Positions 29,157 to 37,224 of a stretch of 64,000 bases of DNA are shown one piece after another. The translations under genes and the position numbers were made by a program. Below the pieces are notes generated by a model, which worked only from the letters and a program-made list of their open reading frames with translations, made no database searches and was not told where the DNA came from. Every line of letters begins with the position of its first letter. Positions within the stretch are counted from its first letter, which is position 1. The stretch lies in NCBI GenBank assembly GCA_029834535.1, contig JAQMWT010000055.1, positions 248,001-312,000 on the forward strand, given 5' to 3'. The DNA comes from Chrysophaeum taylorii (taxonomy: Eukaryota; Sar; Pelagophyceae; Pelagomonadales; Pelagomonadaceae).

Positions 29157-29867
29157 TTATGCAAGCTTGTTGCTTTTCTCCAATAGTTTGCAAGAGAGAT
29201 CGCTCGCGCTGAACGTATTATCCGGCGCGGCGGGAACGTCGGCCGCGACTCTGAGGAGCTCGGTCTCGACAGCCCTCGCCTTGTGAAGGGCGTGGATGTT
29301 GTTCTGTCTACGGATGTCGCTCTTCGCCGCTTTCCGCTGGCGCTCGGCACGCTCGGCCGCGAGCAAGTCGACCTTGGCTCTGCTCTGGACCTTCTCGAGG
29401 TCGAGGAGTGCCTTGAGGCGCCGCTCTTCGTCGACAATGGCGCGCTTCTCGCGCCGCAACGCGTCGAGGTCGTTGTCCTCGCGCAACGCGCGCACGATGA
29501 CCTGCTGCTGGAGCGCGATGCGCTTTTTCTCGAGCGCTCGAGCTCGTCTCGCCTCCGCGTCGAGTCGAACCTTGTTCTCCTCGTCGAGGCGCTCGTGCTC
29601 GGCGACGAGATCCACCAAAAACGGCGAGTGCTGCGTGCGCTGCTTCCAACGTTTCAACTTTTCCTCGCGCCCCTGGCGCATCCGCGCCCGCGCCACCTCC
29701 TGGTCCTCGAGAATTTTGGCCTTGACGCGATCCCTGTCGGCGAATTTCTTCGCCAGAACTTCCGCCGCTCGCGCGCGGGCGAGAGCCTTGGGCCCGTCCT
29801 GATGCATTTTTGCATCCTCCCTCGATACCCCCAGCGTCGCGAACTCGTCGATTCGGTTCCTAGACAT
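29157..29867 (-). CDS. highly charged coiled-coil protein
   Basis: 236 residues beginning MSRNRIDEFATLGVSRE. Almost wholly alpha-helical, with continuous Arg/Glu/Ala/Lys heptads from about 25 to 200 (EKKRIALQQQVIVRALRED and similar) and no membrane segment. The composition recalls flagellar or cytoskeletal rod proteins, but I recognise no family. It is divergent from the gamma-tubulin complex gene with 132 bp between the starts, which makes a cytoskeletal role worth testing but does not show it. Confidence 0.65.
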   Translation of the reverse strand: MSRNRIDEFATLGVSREDAKMHQDGPKALARARAAEVLAKKFADRDRVKAKILEDQEVARARMRQGREEKLKRWKQRTQHSPFLVDLVAEHERLDEENKVRLDAEARRARALEKKRIALQQQVIVRALREDNDLDALRREKRAIVDEERRLKALLDLEKVQSRAKVDLLAAERAERQRKAAKSDIRRQNNIHALHKARAVETELLRVAADVPAAPDNTFSASDLSCKLLEKSNKLA

Positions 29868-29999
29868 TGCGTCGTCGTCGTCGTCGTCGTCGTCGTTGAC
29901 TCACGAAAGATACGACCTTTTCGGTCCGTTGGAGTATCTCCAAACCGTCACTGGGCTTTGGTCTTTACTCTTTTCGAGTCCTCCTCCGGATATCCGGGT
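29868..29999. promoter_or_regulatory. 132-bp bidirectional promoter region
   Basis: The only non-coding DNA between two divergent genes. It contains a GTC/GTCGTC run (29,872-29,896) followed by AT-richer sequence. No TATA box is evident. Confidence 0.5.
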
Positions 30000-32594
30000 A
30001 TGACTCTGGTCGACGACAGCAGCTTTGTGCGTCGTTTTGAGCTCGAAGAGGCCGCGGTAGGCGAGGAAATATGGCACCTCGACTTACGACTGGAGCCTCG
30101 GATCGAGGAGGAATGCGTTGTTGCGCGCGAGGTTTGCGCGGCGAAAGAGGTGGAGGTTCGTCGTCCGCCGGAAGAGCCTCCAGTCGTGAAGAGCCGGTGG
30201 GACGCCGTGGGCGGGGCGCTGGTGCCACTTCGCCGGCGCAAGCCCGTCCGGATTGATCGCGACGTTCCGAATGCGGACGATGCGTTGTTGTGCCTGATCG
30301 GGGTCGAATCCCAGACGTTCTGGCGCCGCGGGCTGCGCATGGAAGCTTCGAACCCGACGCTCGCCGAGTTCGCCGCTGCCGGCACGAGCTATCTCCGATG
30401 CGAGGCCTTGGCGGCCTCGCTTCCCGACGCCCTAGGTCCCGAGGTGGGAGCGATCCTCCTTGGCTACCAGAAGGTCTGCTTAGCGCTGCGGCGCGGCCGC
30501 CCTCCGACGAGTAAACTGCGTCGCGAGACGTGCGCGAGCTCGCGGCGGTCGCTGAGGCGGCTCGAGAAGCTTCTGGAGCAACTCGAGGGTGGTCCCGTGT
30601 TTAGCGTGTTGGAAACTGTTTTGCGACTGCGAGACCAGGCGCTCGTTGATGGCGACGCCGTCACGTTCCGCTGCTGCGCGCGTCTTCTGCTTTCCGCGCG
30701 AGCGAACATCCTAGAGCAGCCGCCGTCGACGCTCCCCGTCGAGTCGGGCCATGCCGAGCGGCGGCTCGCGACGCTCAGAGAAACGCTCGCGTCGCAGGTG
30801 CGGCCCGAACCGATCTCCTTGCCTCCGCGGCCGCCGCGCACCCCCCGCGTTGTTGTCGTCGAGGCGGTTCCGTCGCCCGCTCCCGCTCCGTTGCCCGCGC
30901 CGGCTTCTTCTTCGCCGGAGAAAGACGAGCCCGTGGATGATGATGATGATGATGATACGCGGAAAGAAGACTTGACGAAACTGGCCGAGGCAGCTCTCAG
31001 GGCCAAGTACGAGGCCAAAATTCGAAAGGCCGAGCACCGAGCCCTCGTAGCTGCTTGGCGGACGGCTCGGATCGAGCGCGTCGCTTCGCGCGCAAAGCTT
31101 GCCAACCTGCTACGCGACGACGTGCGGGCCTGGCTGGCCGAGGCGGCGCGACGAGGCGCGGCTACTACGGAGGAGGACCCGCGTCCCGAGTACGAGCATG
31201 CCACCGCTGGTGGTGAATCCCGGGCCGACGACGAGGAGATTTGCCAGCAGCAGCGGCAGATAAGCGTCGTCGTTTCTGGGGACGAGGACGAGGAAGACGA
31301 CGACGATTGGGAGCGCGTCGACGAGAACTCCTTACCCCCCGTGCTATCGCTTGAAGAAAACATCGCGAAGACGCCGGAGGGTCCGCAAGATCATGCTCCC
31401 GTTTCCGAGGTACGCGAGATTCCACGAGACGACGAACCGCCCGGGGACGCGCCGAACGTCGCAGAGATTGTGGAGCAGATCGACGAGTCATCTCTCGACG
31501 ATGAGTCCTCGATTCAGTCGGCCGGGCCAGAAATACCAGAGGCGGCCCTTCGGAGTGAGATCGAAGACGACACACCAGATCAAGAAAATGAGGAGGAGGA
31601 GGAGGAGGAGGAGGAGGTGGAGGAAGACCCGCCGCGATCGCGTAGAAACGACGAGGCCTTTGAAGAAAAAGAAGAACAGCAACCGATTGTCGACGGACCG
31701 TTCTCGGCGGTCGTCAGGGTCGGGCTGGCTGAGGCGATGATGTGCGAAAAGAGCGCACGTTCATCATTCGTCCAGCCTGTCGCGAGCTTGGACGACCGAG
31801 ACGTCGTTGGCGCGCTGCGCGCGGCCTACGGTCCTGCCCGAGGTGCACCTCTGGTGTGCCGCCGGGAGCTTCTCGTGCTCGCGAAGTATCTCTTCGCGCT
31901 GCTTCGAGGCCACTGCCTCGAAGGGCGAGGCATCGTCTTTGAGGACAACGAAGAATCCTCCGCCGAGGAAGTTGTCACGTCTCGGCTGCCTCGTACGCTC
32001 GAGTCGATCATCGGCGATGACGCGCTGGACAAGTACGAGAAGCTCCGTCGGCTTTTTCTCTTAGATCGTCGGACCCTGGCGCTCGTCGACCACCGCATGG
32101 CGACGCAGCTCGTGCGGTCGCGCGGCTCGCGAACCAAGATCACGGCCGCGAGCGTCTTTAGGTACGAGGTCACTTTCGCGGTACGTGCCGTCCACGACTA
32201 CCTCGTCTGCGCGGTGCAGAGCGAGTGGCGACACTTCCTCGGTGGTCTCGAGGTCGACGTGCTCGACTGCGTGGCCGCGAGGCATGCGCGCTTTCTGGAG
32301 CAAACTTTGCACCGTTGCTTCCTCGACGACGATTCGAAACTCGTCCGCGCGCGAGCGACGGCGCTTCGCGACCGCGCCAAAGAGATCTGCCGACCCGACT
32401 GTCCCACCGCGTATCGCGACCGCCTCGACCTCACGTCCGCTCGACGCGACTTCGCATCGACGGCCCAAAGTCTCAAGCAGATGCTGGTGCAACGACGTAG
32501 CCGCGCCGGTTCCCGGCCCGACTCAAACACGACAGAGCTCATCACGAGACTTGCCTATTTTGACGGTGTTCTCTCATCCCTAGAGACCTGGTGA
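30000..32594 (+). CDS. gamma-tubulin complex component (GCP/Spc97-Spc98 family)
   Basis: 864 residues from the ATG at 30,000. The frame is open upstream but that part overlaps the divergent gene and has no credible start. The family nucleates microtubules by binding gamma-tubulin. The C-terminal region (about 560-860) carries the recognisable core: LVCRRELLVLAKYLFALLRG, LRRLFLLDRRTLALVDHRMA, and a closing helical block with SVFRYEVTFAVRAVHDYLVC, then ARHARFLEQTLHRCFLDDD, which matches the conserved 'H..YL..L...C.L' of GCPs. The middle (about 300-540) is very acidic and disordered (EEEEEEEEVEEDPP). The N-terminal GRIP1-like part is weakly conserved (about 90-210). Which GCP (4, 5 or 6) is not decidable from sequence alone. 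Confidence 0.65.
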   Translation: MTLVDDSSFVRRFELEEAAVGEEIWHLDLRLEPRIEEECVVAREVCAAKEVEVRRPPEEPPVVKSRWDAVGGALVPLRRRKPVRIDRDVPNADDALLCLIGVESQTFWRRGLRMEASNPTLAEFAAAGTSYLRCEALAASLPDALGPEVGAILLGYQKVCLALRRGRPPTSKLRRETCASSRRSLRRLEKLLEQLEGGPVFSVLETVLRLRDQALVDGDAVTFRCCARLLLSARANILEQPPSTLPVESGHAERRLATLRETLASQVRPEPISLPPRPPRTPRVVVVEAVPSPAPAPLPAPASSSPEKDEPVDDDDDDDTRKEDLTKLAEAALRAKYEAKIRKAEHRALVAAWRTARIERVASRAKLANLLRDDVRAWLAEAARRGAATTEEDPRPEYEHATAGGESRADDEEICQQQRQISVVVSGDEDEEDDDDWERVDENSLPPVLSLEENIAKTPEGPQDHAPVSEVREIPRDDEPPGDAPNVAEIVEQIDESSLDDESSIQSAGPEIPEAALRSEIEDDTPDQENEEEEEEEEEVEEDPPRSRRNDEAFEEKEEQQPIVDGPFSAVVRVGLAEAMMCEKSARSSFVQPVASLDDRDVVGALRAAYGPARGAPLVCRRELLVLAKYLFALLRGHCLEGRGIVFEDNEESSAEEVVTSRLPRTLESIIGDDALDKYEKLRRLFLLDRRTLALVDHRMATQLVRSRGSRTKITAASVFRYEVTFAVRAVHDYLVCAVQSEWRHFLGGLEVDVLDCVAARHARFLEQTLHRCFLDDDSKLVRARATALRDRAKEICRPDCPTAYRDRLDLTSARRDFASTAQSLKQMLVQRRSRAGSRPDSNTTELITRLAYFDGVLSSLETW

Positions 32595-33542
32595 CAGACA
32601 CCCTAATAAAGTGCATTCGCACCCCGTCGAGACCCCGTCGAGACGAGAGTTCCCTCATACTAAAAAGCACGCGCGTTACGCGTGGACCACGGTAGTCTCC
32701 TTCCTTCCTTCCTTCCTCCCTTCCTCCGAAGGAAGAAGGGGACGACGAGTCGGAATTTGAACAAGTGCCGTTGTACGTACTTATTATGCCGAGGACGTCG
32801 AGGAAGGAAGGAAGGCGCTATCAATGAGTTCGCGCAGGAAAATAGGGCGGTGCTGTCGTTCACATTAGTGGCCGGACCCCAGAAGTACTCGATGATGAGC
32901 TCGTGTCGTCATGTCGCCCGGTGTGTCGGCGTCCGCGAAGCAAAAAAGATTCTCGCGTCAACCTTACGATCGTCTAGAACGGGAGCAACTGCAAAATCGT
33001 CCGCGCACGCTGTCGCCTCCCCCGTATACGATCGATCCTCCGAGGCGCTTCGCTCGACATCAACGAATTACTACCGACATTTCGAAGATCACCCGCGCCA
33101 GTTGGGCGATGCAACTTGAGGACGTAATGTCGTCGTCGTCGTCGTTGTCGTCGCGATTAGTAATAATAATGTGCTCTGCGACACCCGAAAATAGCCGCCG
33201 TGTAGATAGATCATTCTATCTTGGGGTCCTTGAGGATTTTTCATTAGATTCAGTTTTTTTCTTTTTTCTGGGAACCCGCACGGCGTCGCATGAGACACTC
33301 AAAGTTAAAAAGGAGGTCCGTCCCAACTCCCCGCACCTGACGTCGTCGGCGGTGTGAAACGCACGCCTACTCTAACTACAGTAGTTATCTGGGAGGCTCC
33401 ATCGACCAGGGCCCGCGAGATTATATAAGAACTAGATTTTGACCAGCTCGAGGACCCATAAGAATAAAAACTATTTCTAGATTTCATCAGCGAAGAAAGC
33501 ACATCACAACAGACCAAATCCCCGCAGGAGAAAAGATATCAA
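32595..33542. other. intergenic, no supported gene
   Basis: Mixed composition with (CCTT)n at 32,699-32,718, a duplicated CCCCGTCGAGA at 32,621 and 32,633, and (GTC/TCG)n near 33,128-33,152. Short open frames of about 145 codons (32,682-33,119; 32,911-33,357) show no family, and their composition is not distinct from noise. Confidence 0.5.
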
Positions 33543-33878
33543 TCAACTCTCCGCGATTGCCGCGCACTCGACGTAGGAAGGCTCGAAGAAAGAAAAGTCC
33601 GCGTACTCGCTCGCCGCCGCGGCCAGTCTAGCCACGACAGCGTCTGTCGTCGAAACACATCGTTCCACTTGAGAGTCGTGCGCGGTGTATTGAACACAGA
33701 TATGCTCCGCGCCGTAACACATGTCCGATCCGCAGAACCGGCCGCAATCGGATTGGAGACGACGACGTGTTCGCAATAATCGGGCTCCGTGGGGGCGCTC
33801 GGGCAGCGATGCGAGTAAGACTAGAGCGCAAATCGCGACGCTTGCGGCGATTAGGAGGCGGCGTCGCACCGCGATCAT
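33543..33878 (-). CDS. small secreted or membrane-anchored Cys-containing protein
   Basis: 111 residues from the ATG at 33,878 (MIAVRRRLLIAASVAICALV); a longer frame needs a GTG start. The N-terminus is a textbook signal peptide or signal anchor. It is followed by a dibasic Arg-rich segment and a short domain with six cysteines (DCGRFCGSDMCYGAEHICVQ and two later), which suggests disulfides. No known family. Divergent from the aldehyde dehydrogenase gene. Confidence 0.5.
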   Translation of the reverse strand: MIAVRRRLLIAASVAICALVLLASLPERPHGARLLRTRRRLQSDCGRFCGSDMCYGAEHICVQYTAHDSQVERCVSTTDAVVARLAAAASEYADFSFFEPSYVECAAIAES

Positions 33879-34175
33879 CTCTTCTTCTTCTCCTTGGTCC
33901 CACACGGCGAGGCAACTCGGCGATGAATAGTGCGATCTCGGTGTGCGATGAAGTTTTGCTAGAATCTATCGACGCGCACGTTTATTTTTACTATGGGAGG
34001 CACGTGCCAACCGTGCACGTGTGGCCGTAGGGGTTCAACGGGTCCAATGCACATGCACGCGGGCCCCCAACGTCCCCAAAAAATAACACACAAAAGAGGG
34101 GTAAGTAAGTACAGTATACAGTACAGTAGGGGAATGGTTGTTGTTGCTTTCTTCTTCTTGAAGTCGTCGGCGCCA

Positions 34176-35705
34176 ATGATGATGATGATTATGATGCGAC
34201 GGTTCGTTCGCACGCGAAGATTCGGGACGCGCGCGGATGTCGACGAAACGGTCCTCGTCGTGCCGGGGAAGACGTTGATCGGGGGTGAGTGGGTCGGCGC
34301 GCAGAAGAGGGCCGTGTTCCCCGTGTTTGACCCGGCGACGGGGGACGTGGTCGGGTCTGCGCCGGACATGGGCGCGGCGGAGACAGAAATAGCGATCGAT
34401 GCGGCGTCGTCGGCGCTGGAGTCGTGGCGACGGACAAGCCCGCGCGATAGGAGTCGGCGGCTGCGGCAGTGGCACGACTCGATCGTCGAACGCAGAGAAG
34501 AGCTCGCGAGATTGATGACGCTCGAGTGCGGCAAGCCGCTCGCCGAGGCGCGCGGCGAAGTGGACTACGGCGCTTCGTTTGTCGAGTGGTTCGCAGAAGA
34601 GGGGCCGCGGTGCGTTGGCTCGGTCGACGCGAGTTGTAGCGACCGGAGGATGCTCACGACGCGGCAGGCGGTCGGGTGCGCGGGGTTGATCACGCCCTGG
34701 AACTTTCCTCTGGGGATGATCACCCGAAAAGCCGGCGCCGCTCTCGCTGCCGGGTGTACCGTGGTTGTCAAGCCCGCCGAGGACACGCCCCTTACGGCGC
34801 TCGCGCTCGCGAAGCTCGCCGAAGGCGCGCTTCCGCCGGGCGCGTTGAACGTCGTCACGGCCGCTCGTGCCAACGCCCCCGCCGTGGGCGAGGTGCTGTG
34901 CGCGTCGCCGGTCGTGCGCGCCTTGTCGTTCACGGGCTCGACGGAAGTGGGCAAGCGACTCTACGCGCAATGTGCCGGTACGGTCAAAAAACTCGGTCTC
35001 GAGCTGGGCGGCAACGCGCCCTTCGTAGTCCTAGACGACGCCGACCTCGACCTCGCGGTCGAATGCGCGATGGCCTCCAAGTTCAGATACTCGGGACAGA
35101 CCTGCGTTTGCGCCGACCGATTCCTCGTCCACGACGCCGTCTTCGACGATTTCGAGGACCGTCTCCTTCGCGCGATACGAAAGCTCGAAATCGGTCGCGG
35201 CCTCGACGACGGCGTCACGCTCGGCCCTCTCATCAACCAAAGGGCGGCGGACCGCGTCCGAAGTCTCATCCCGGACGACGCCGCCGTCTTCGACAAACAC
35301 GCCGCCGCGGCCCGGGCCCTCGGACCCACCTTCGTCGCGCCAGCCCTCGTCAGAGTCGACCTCGACCTCGACCACCCCCCCCCGTGCTGGGACAACGAAA
35401 ACTTTGGACCTGTTGTCCCGCTCGCGAGATTTCGGGGGGACGACGACGCCGTCATCGAGATTGCAAACAGACACGCCACCGGCCTCGCTGCCTACGTCGT
35501 CGCTGGTGACCTTCGGCGCGCCTGGCGAATCGCCGAGCGCCTCGAGACAGGCATGTGTGGCGTAAACCAGGGCATCATCAGCACTGCCACCATGCCCTTC
35601 GGTGGCGTCAAAGAAAGTGGCATCGGCCGCGAAGGCGGCATCGGCTTCGGCATCTCCGAGTACCTCGAGGACAAGTACCTTTGTTTTGGCAACCTGCATT
35701 TCTAG
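34176..35705 (+). CDS. SSADH: succinate-semialdehyde dehydrogenase (NAD(P)+), ALDH family
   Basis: About 509 residues from the Met-rich start at 34,176; ATGs at 33,993 and 34,134 lie in the same frame, so the start is uncertain. Oxidises succinate semialdehyde to succinate, the last step of the GABA shunt. Catalytic Cys in YSGQTCVCADR (about 310) and general-base Glu in LELGGNAPF (about 276) are both present. The nucleotide site includes FTGSTEVGK. The C-terminus (TMPFGGVKESGIGREGG) is typical of the ALDH5/GabD clade, as is CVCA after the active Cys. The N-terminal MMRRFVRTRRFGTR is basic and amphipathic, fitting a mitochondrial presequence. Size and motifs are complete. Confidence 0.9.
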   Translation: MMMMIMMRRFVRTRRFGTRADVDETVLVVPGKTLIGGEWVGAQKRAVFPVFDPATGDVVGSAPDMGAAETEIAIDAASSALESWRRTSPRDRSRRLRQWHDSIVERREELARLMTLECGKPLAEARGEVDYGASFVEWFAEEGPRCVGSVDASCSDRRMLTTRQAVGCAGLITPWNFPLGMITRKAGAALAAGCTVVVKPAEDTPLTALALAKLAEGALPPGALNVVTAARANAPAVGEVLCASPVVRALSFTGSTEVGKRLYAQCAGTVKKLGLELGGNAPFVVLDDADLDLAVECAMASKFRYSGQTCVCADRFLVHDAVFDDFEDRLLRAIRKLEIGRGLDDGVTLGPLINQRAADRVRSLIPDDAAVFDKHAAAARALGPTFVAPALVRVDLDLDHPPPCWDNENFGPVVPLARFRGDDDAVIEIANRHATGLAAYVVAGDLRRAWRIAERLETGMCGVNQGIISTATMPFGGVKESGIGREGGIGFGISEYLEDKYLCFGNLHF

Positions 35706-36437
35706 CTCTTACGAGGAGGGATCTTGTGCTTCTCGCTTATAGTAGTATTTATCCGCGTACCTTCGAGCGGAAGCGCACAAGGGGCACTAGACTAGTCGCT
35801 CGCGGCTGCGAGTTGAGCGCTCGAGCAGCAGCACCAACGACGTCAAAGGTGGACTTCCAAGAAAGCCGCTGGCTGCGGCCGCATCTATAATAAAAATATA
35901 CCCTTTCTCTGCAGCGGGCGGGGGCTCGAGAAGACGTCTCTTTGACTGACTGACTGACTGACTGACTGACTGACTGACTGACCCTCGTGTCCTGCACGGC
36001 CTCTTTCTTTCTCTCTCACGTTCGAAGATCCCCATGGCGGCGACCGTGCTGTTCTCATCGACGATGGCGTTTCCCACGCAGTCAAGCGACATCGGAAACT
36101 TTTTGGTCTGGTCGACGCGACCGTCCCCGAATCTCTTTCATCAGAAGGCTCTCGCGTCTTATTCCTATGCGCCAAGTATATATCGAAACTCGAGTTCGAG
36201 GAAACCCAGGAGACAGGAGATGCGGCGTGGGGTCTTTTTCTCTTCTCTCTCTTTCTCTTTCTTTTGAAGGGCGGGGGACTCCGCCGCTTTGTCTTGGTCG
36301 TAGCTCGACGTGGAAAAAGACTTCGTTAGCACCCTCCTGTAGCATCCTAACCACGACCTACGGGAATGGCACCGAAAAGGCCGCTGTAGCACCCCGATGA
36401 GCGTATCCGCGCCGTCAGCCCTTGGTTTATTTACGCA
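35706..36437. other. intergenic with (TGAC)n microsatellite, no supported gene
   Basis: 732 bp between convergent genes. About ten TGAC units occupy 35,943-35,982, and a TC-rich tract lies near 36,235-36,266. Several overlapping short frames lack any family match. Confidence 0.55.
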
Positions 36438-36908
36438 TTAGAGAGCCGGGTCGAGGGCGGCAAATTTCGCGAGGTCGGTCTTGAGCGCCGCGAGGTACCT
36501 CAAGGCCTCCTGCTTGTTTTCCATGCCTTTCGGTCGGCTGAGCTTGTTGATGGCGATGAGGTCCTCCTCGACCGCGTTGAAGATGTCCTTCGCGAGGTCT
36601 TTGTTTTCTTCTGAAACCTGCTTTCTCGCTTTGGCAATGACATTGTTGCGCACGAAGCCGTTATACTCCTTCGTCAACTGAAGGACGTCGGTGAAGGCTT
36701 CGTCCTCGAGGAGCTTCTCGAGGCGCTGGAGGCCGCCGGTTCCGGTTCCGTCGAGCTCGGCGCGCAGGACGTCGAACTCGTCGGATGCGAGGGCGGGTTG
36801 ACTTCCGAGAAGGATCGTCGTCGTAGCGATCTCCAAGCAGTGGCGTCGAGTGACCACGGAAAGCCCGGCCCCGAGCGAAGCGAAGGCGCACAGTCGCCAG
36901 AAGACCAT
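36438..36908 (-). CDS. thylakoid-lumen four-helix protein, PsbQ/Psb31-like
   Basis: 156 residues from the ATG at 36,908; the frame opens earlier only with GTG. The leader looks tripartite: a hydrophobic signal peptide (MVFWRLCAFASLGAGLS), a short spacer, then a twin-arginine thylakoid signal (TRRHCLEIATTTILLGSQPALA) with AxA cleavage before SDEFD. The mature part, about 110 residues, is all-helical (LQRLEKLLEDEAFTDVLQL and three further helices). Size, lumen targeting and four-helix pattern fit the PsbQ/Psb31 type of extrinsic photosystem II subunit in red-lineage plastids. The exact family is inferred from architecture rather than from a diagnostic motif. Confidence 0.6.
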   Translation of the reverse strand: MVFWRLCAFASLGAGLSVVTRRHCLEIATTTILLGSQPALASDEFDVLRAELDGTGTGGLQRLEKLLEDEAFTDVLQLTKEYNGFVRNNVIAKARKQVSEENKDLAKDIFNAVEEDLIAINKLSRPKGMENKQEALRYLAALKTDLAKFAALDPAL

Positions 36909-37097
36909 TACGACGATCTTCCTTCGGCCATCACGAAGATCGTCGTTGCTACCGAACTGCACTGAGGGTTTCAGTGTGGCCTCATGCCGGGCACGCCCAG
37001 GGGGTGGTGGTTAACTCACGACGACGTAAAAAGGAGAGGGCGGGGGGGGTGTGGCGAGCAAGGTGAGCGGAGGTCTTGGAGCGAGAGGCGCGTGGGG

Positions 37098-37098
<1 letters not shown>

Positions 37099-37172
<74 letters not shown>
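37099..37172. repeat. (CAAG)n microsatellite, about 18 perfect copies
   Basis: 74 bp of uninterrupted AGCA/CAAG units in the short gap between the PsbQ-like promoter and the SPT16 3' end. It is the longest perfect simple repeat in the window. Confidence 0.95.
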
Positions 37173-37224
37173 CCAAGACCCGGGGAGGGTCGGCGGCGAT
37201 TGGGGACACGGCCGGCCGGGCGCT

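Noticed and set aside
29283-29999. 5' extension of the gamma-tubulin complex gene by 239 codons
   Set aside because: It overlaps the divergent coiled-coil gene on the opposite strand, passes through a GTC microsatellite, and the family-like sequence begins only after the ATG at 30,000.
35943-35982. (TGAC)n run as possible telomeric or CRISPR-like repeat
   Set aside because: Perfect tetranucleotide microsatellite without spacers and not at a chromosome end.
37099-37172. (CAAG)n open frames (Ala-Ser-Lys-Gln and Leu-Ala-Cys repeats)
   Set aside because: Any frame through a tetranucleotide repeat is open; no gene evidence on either side.
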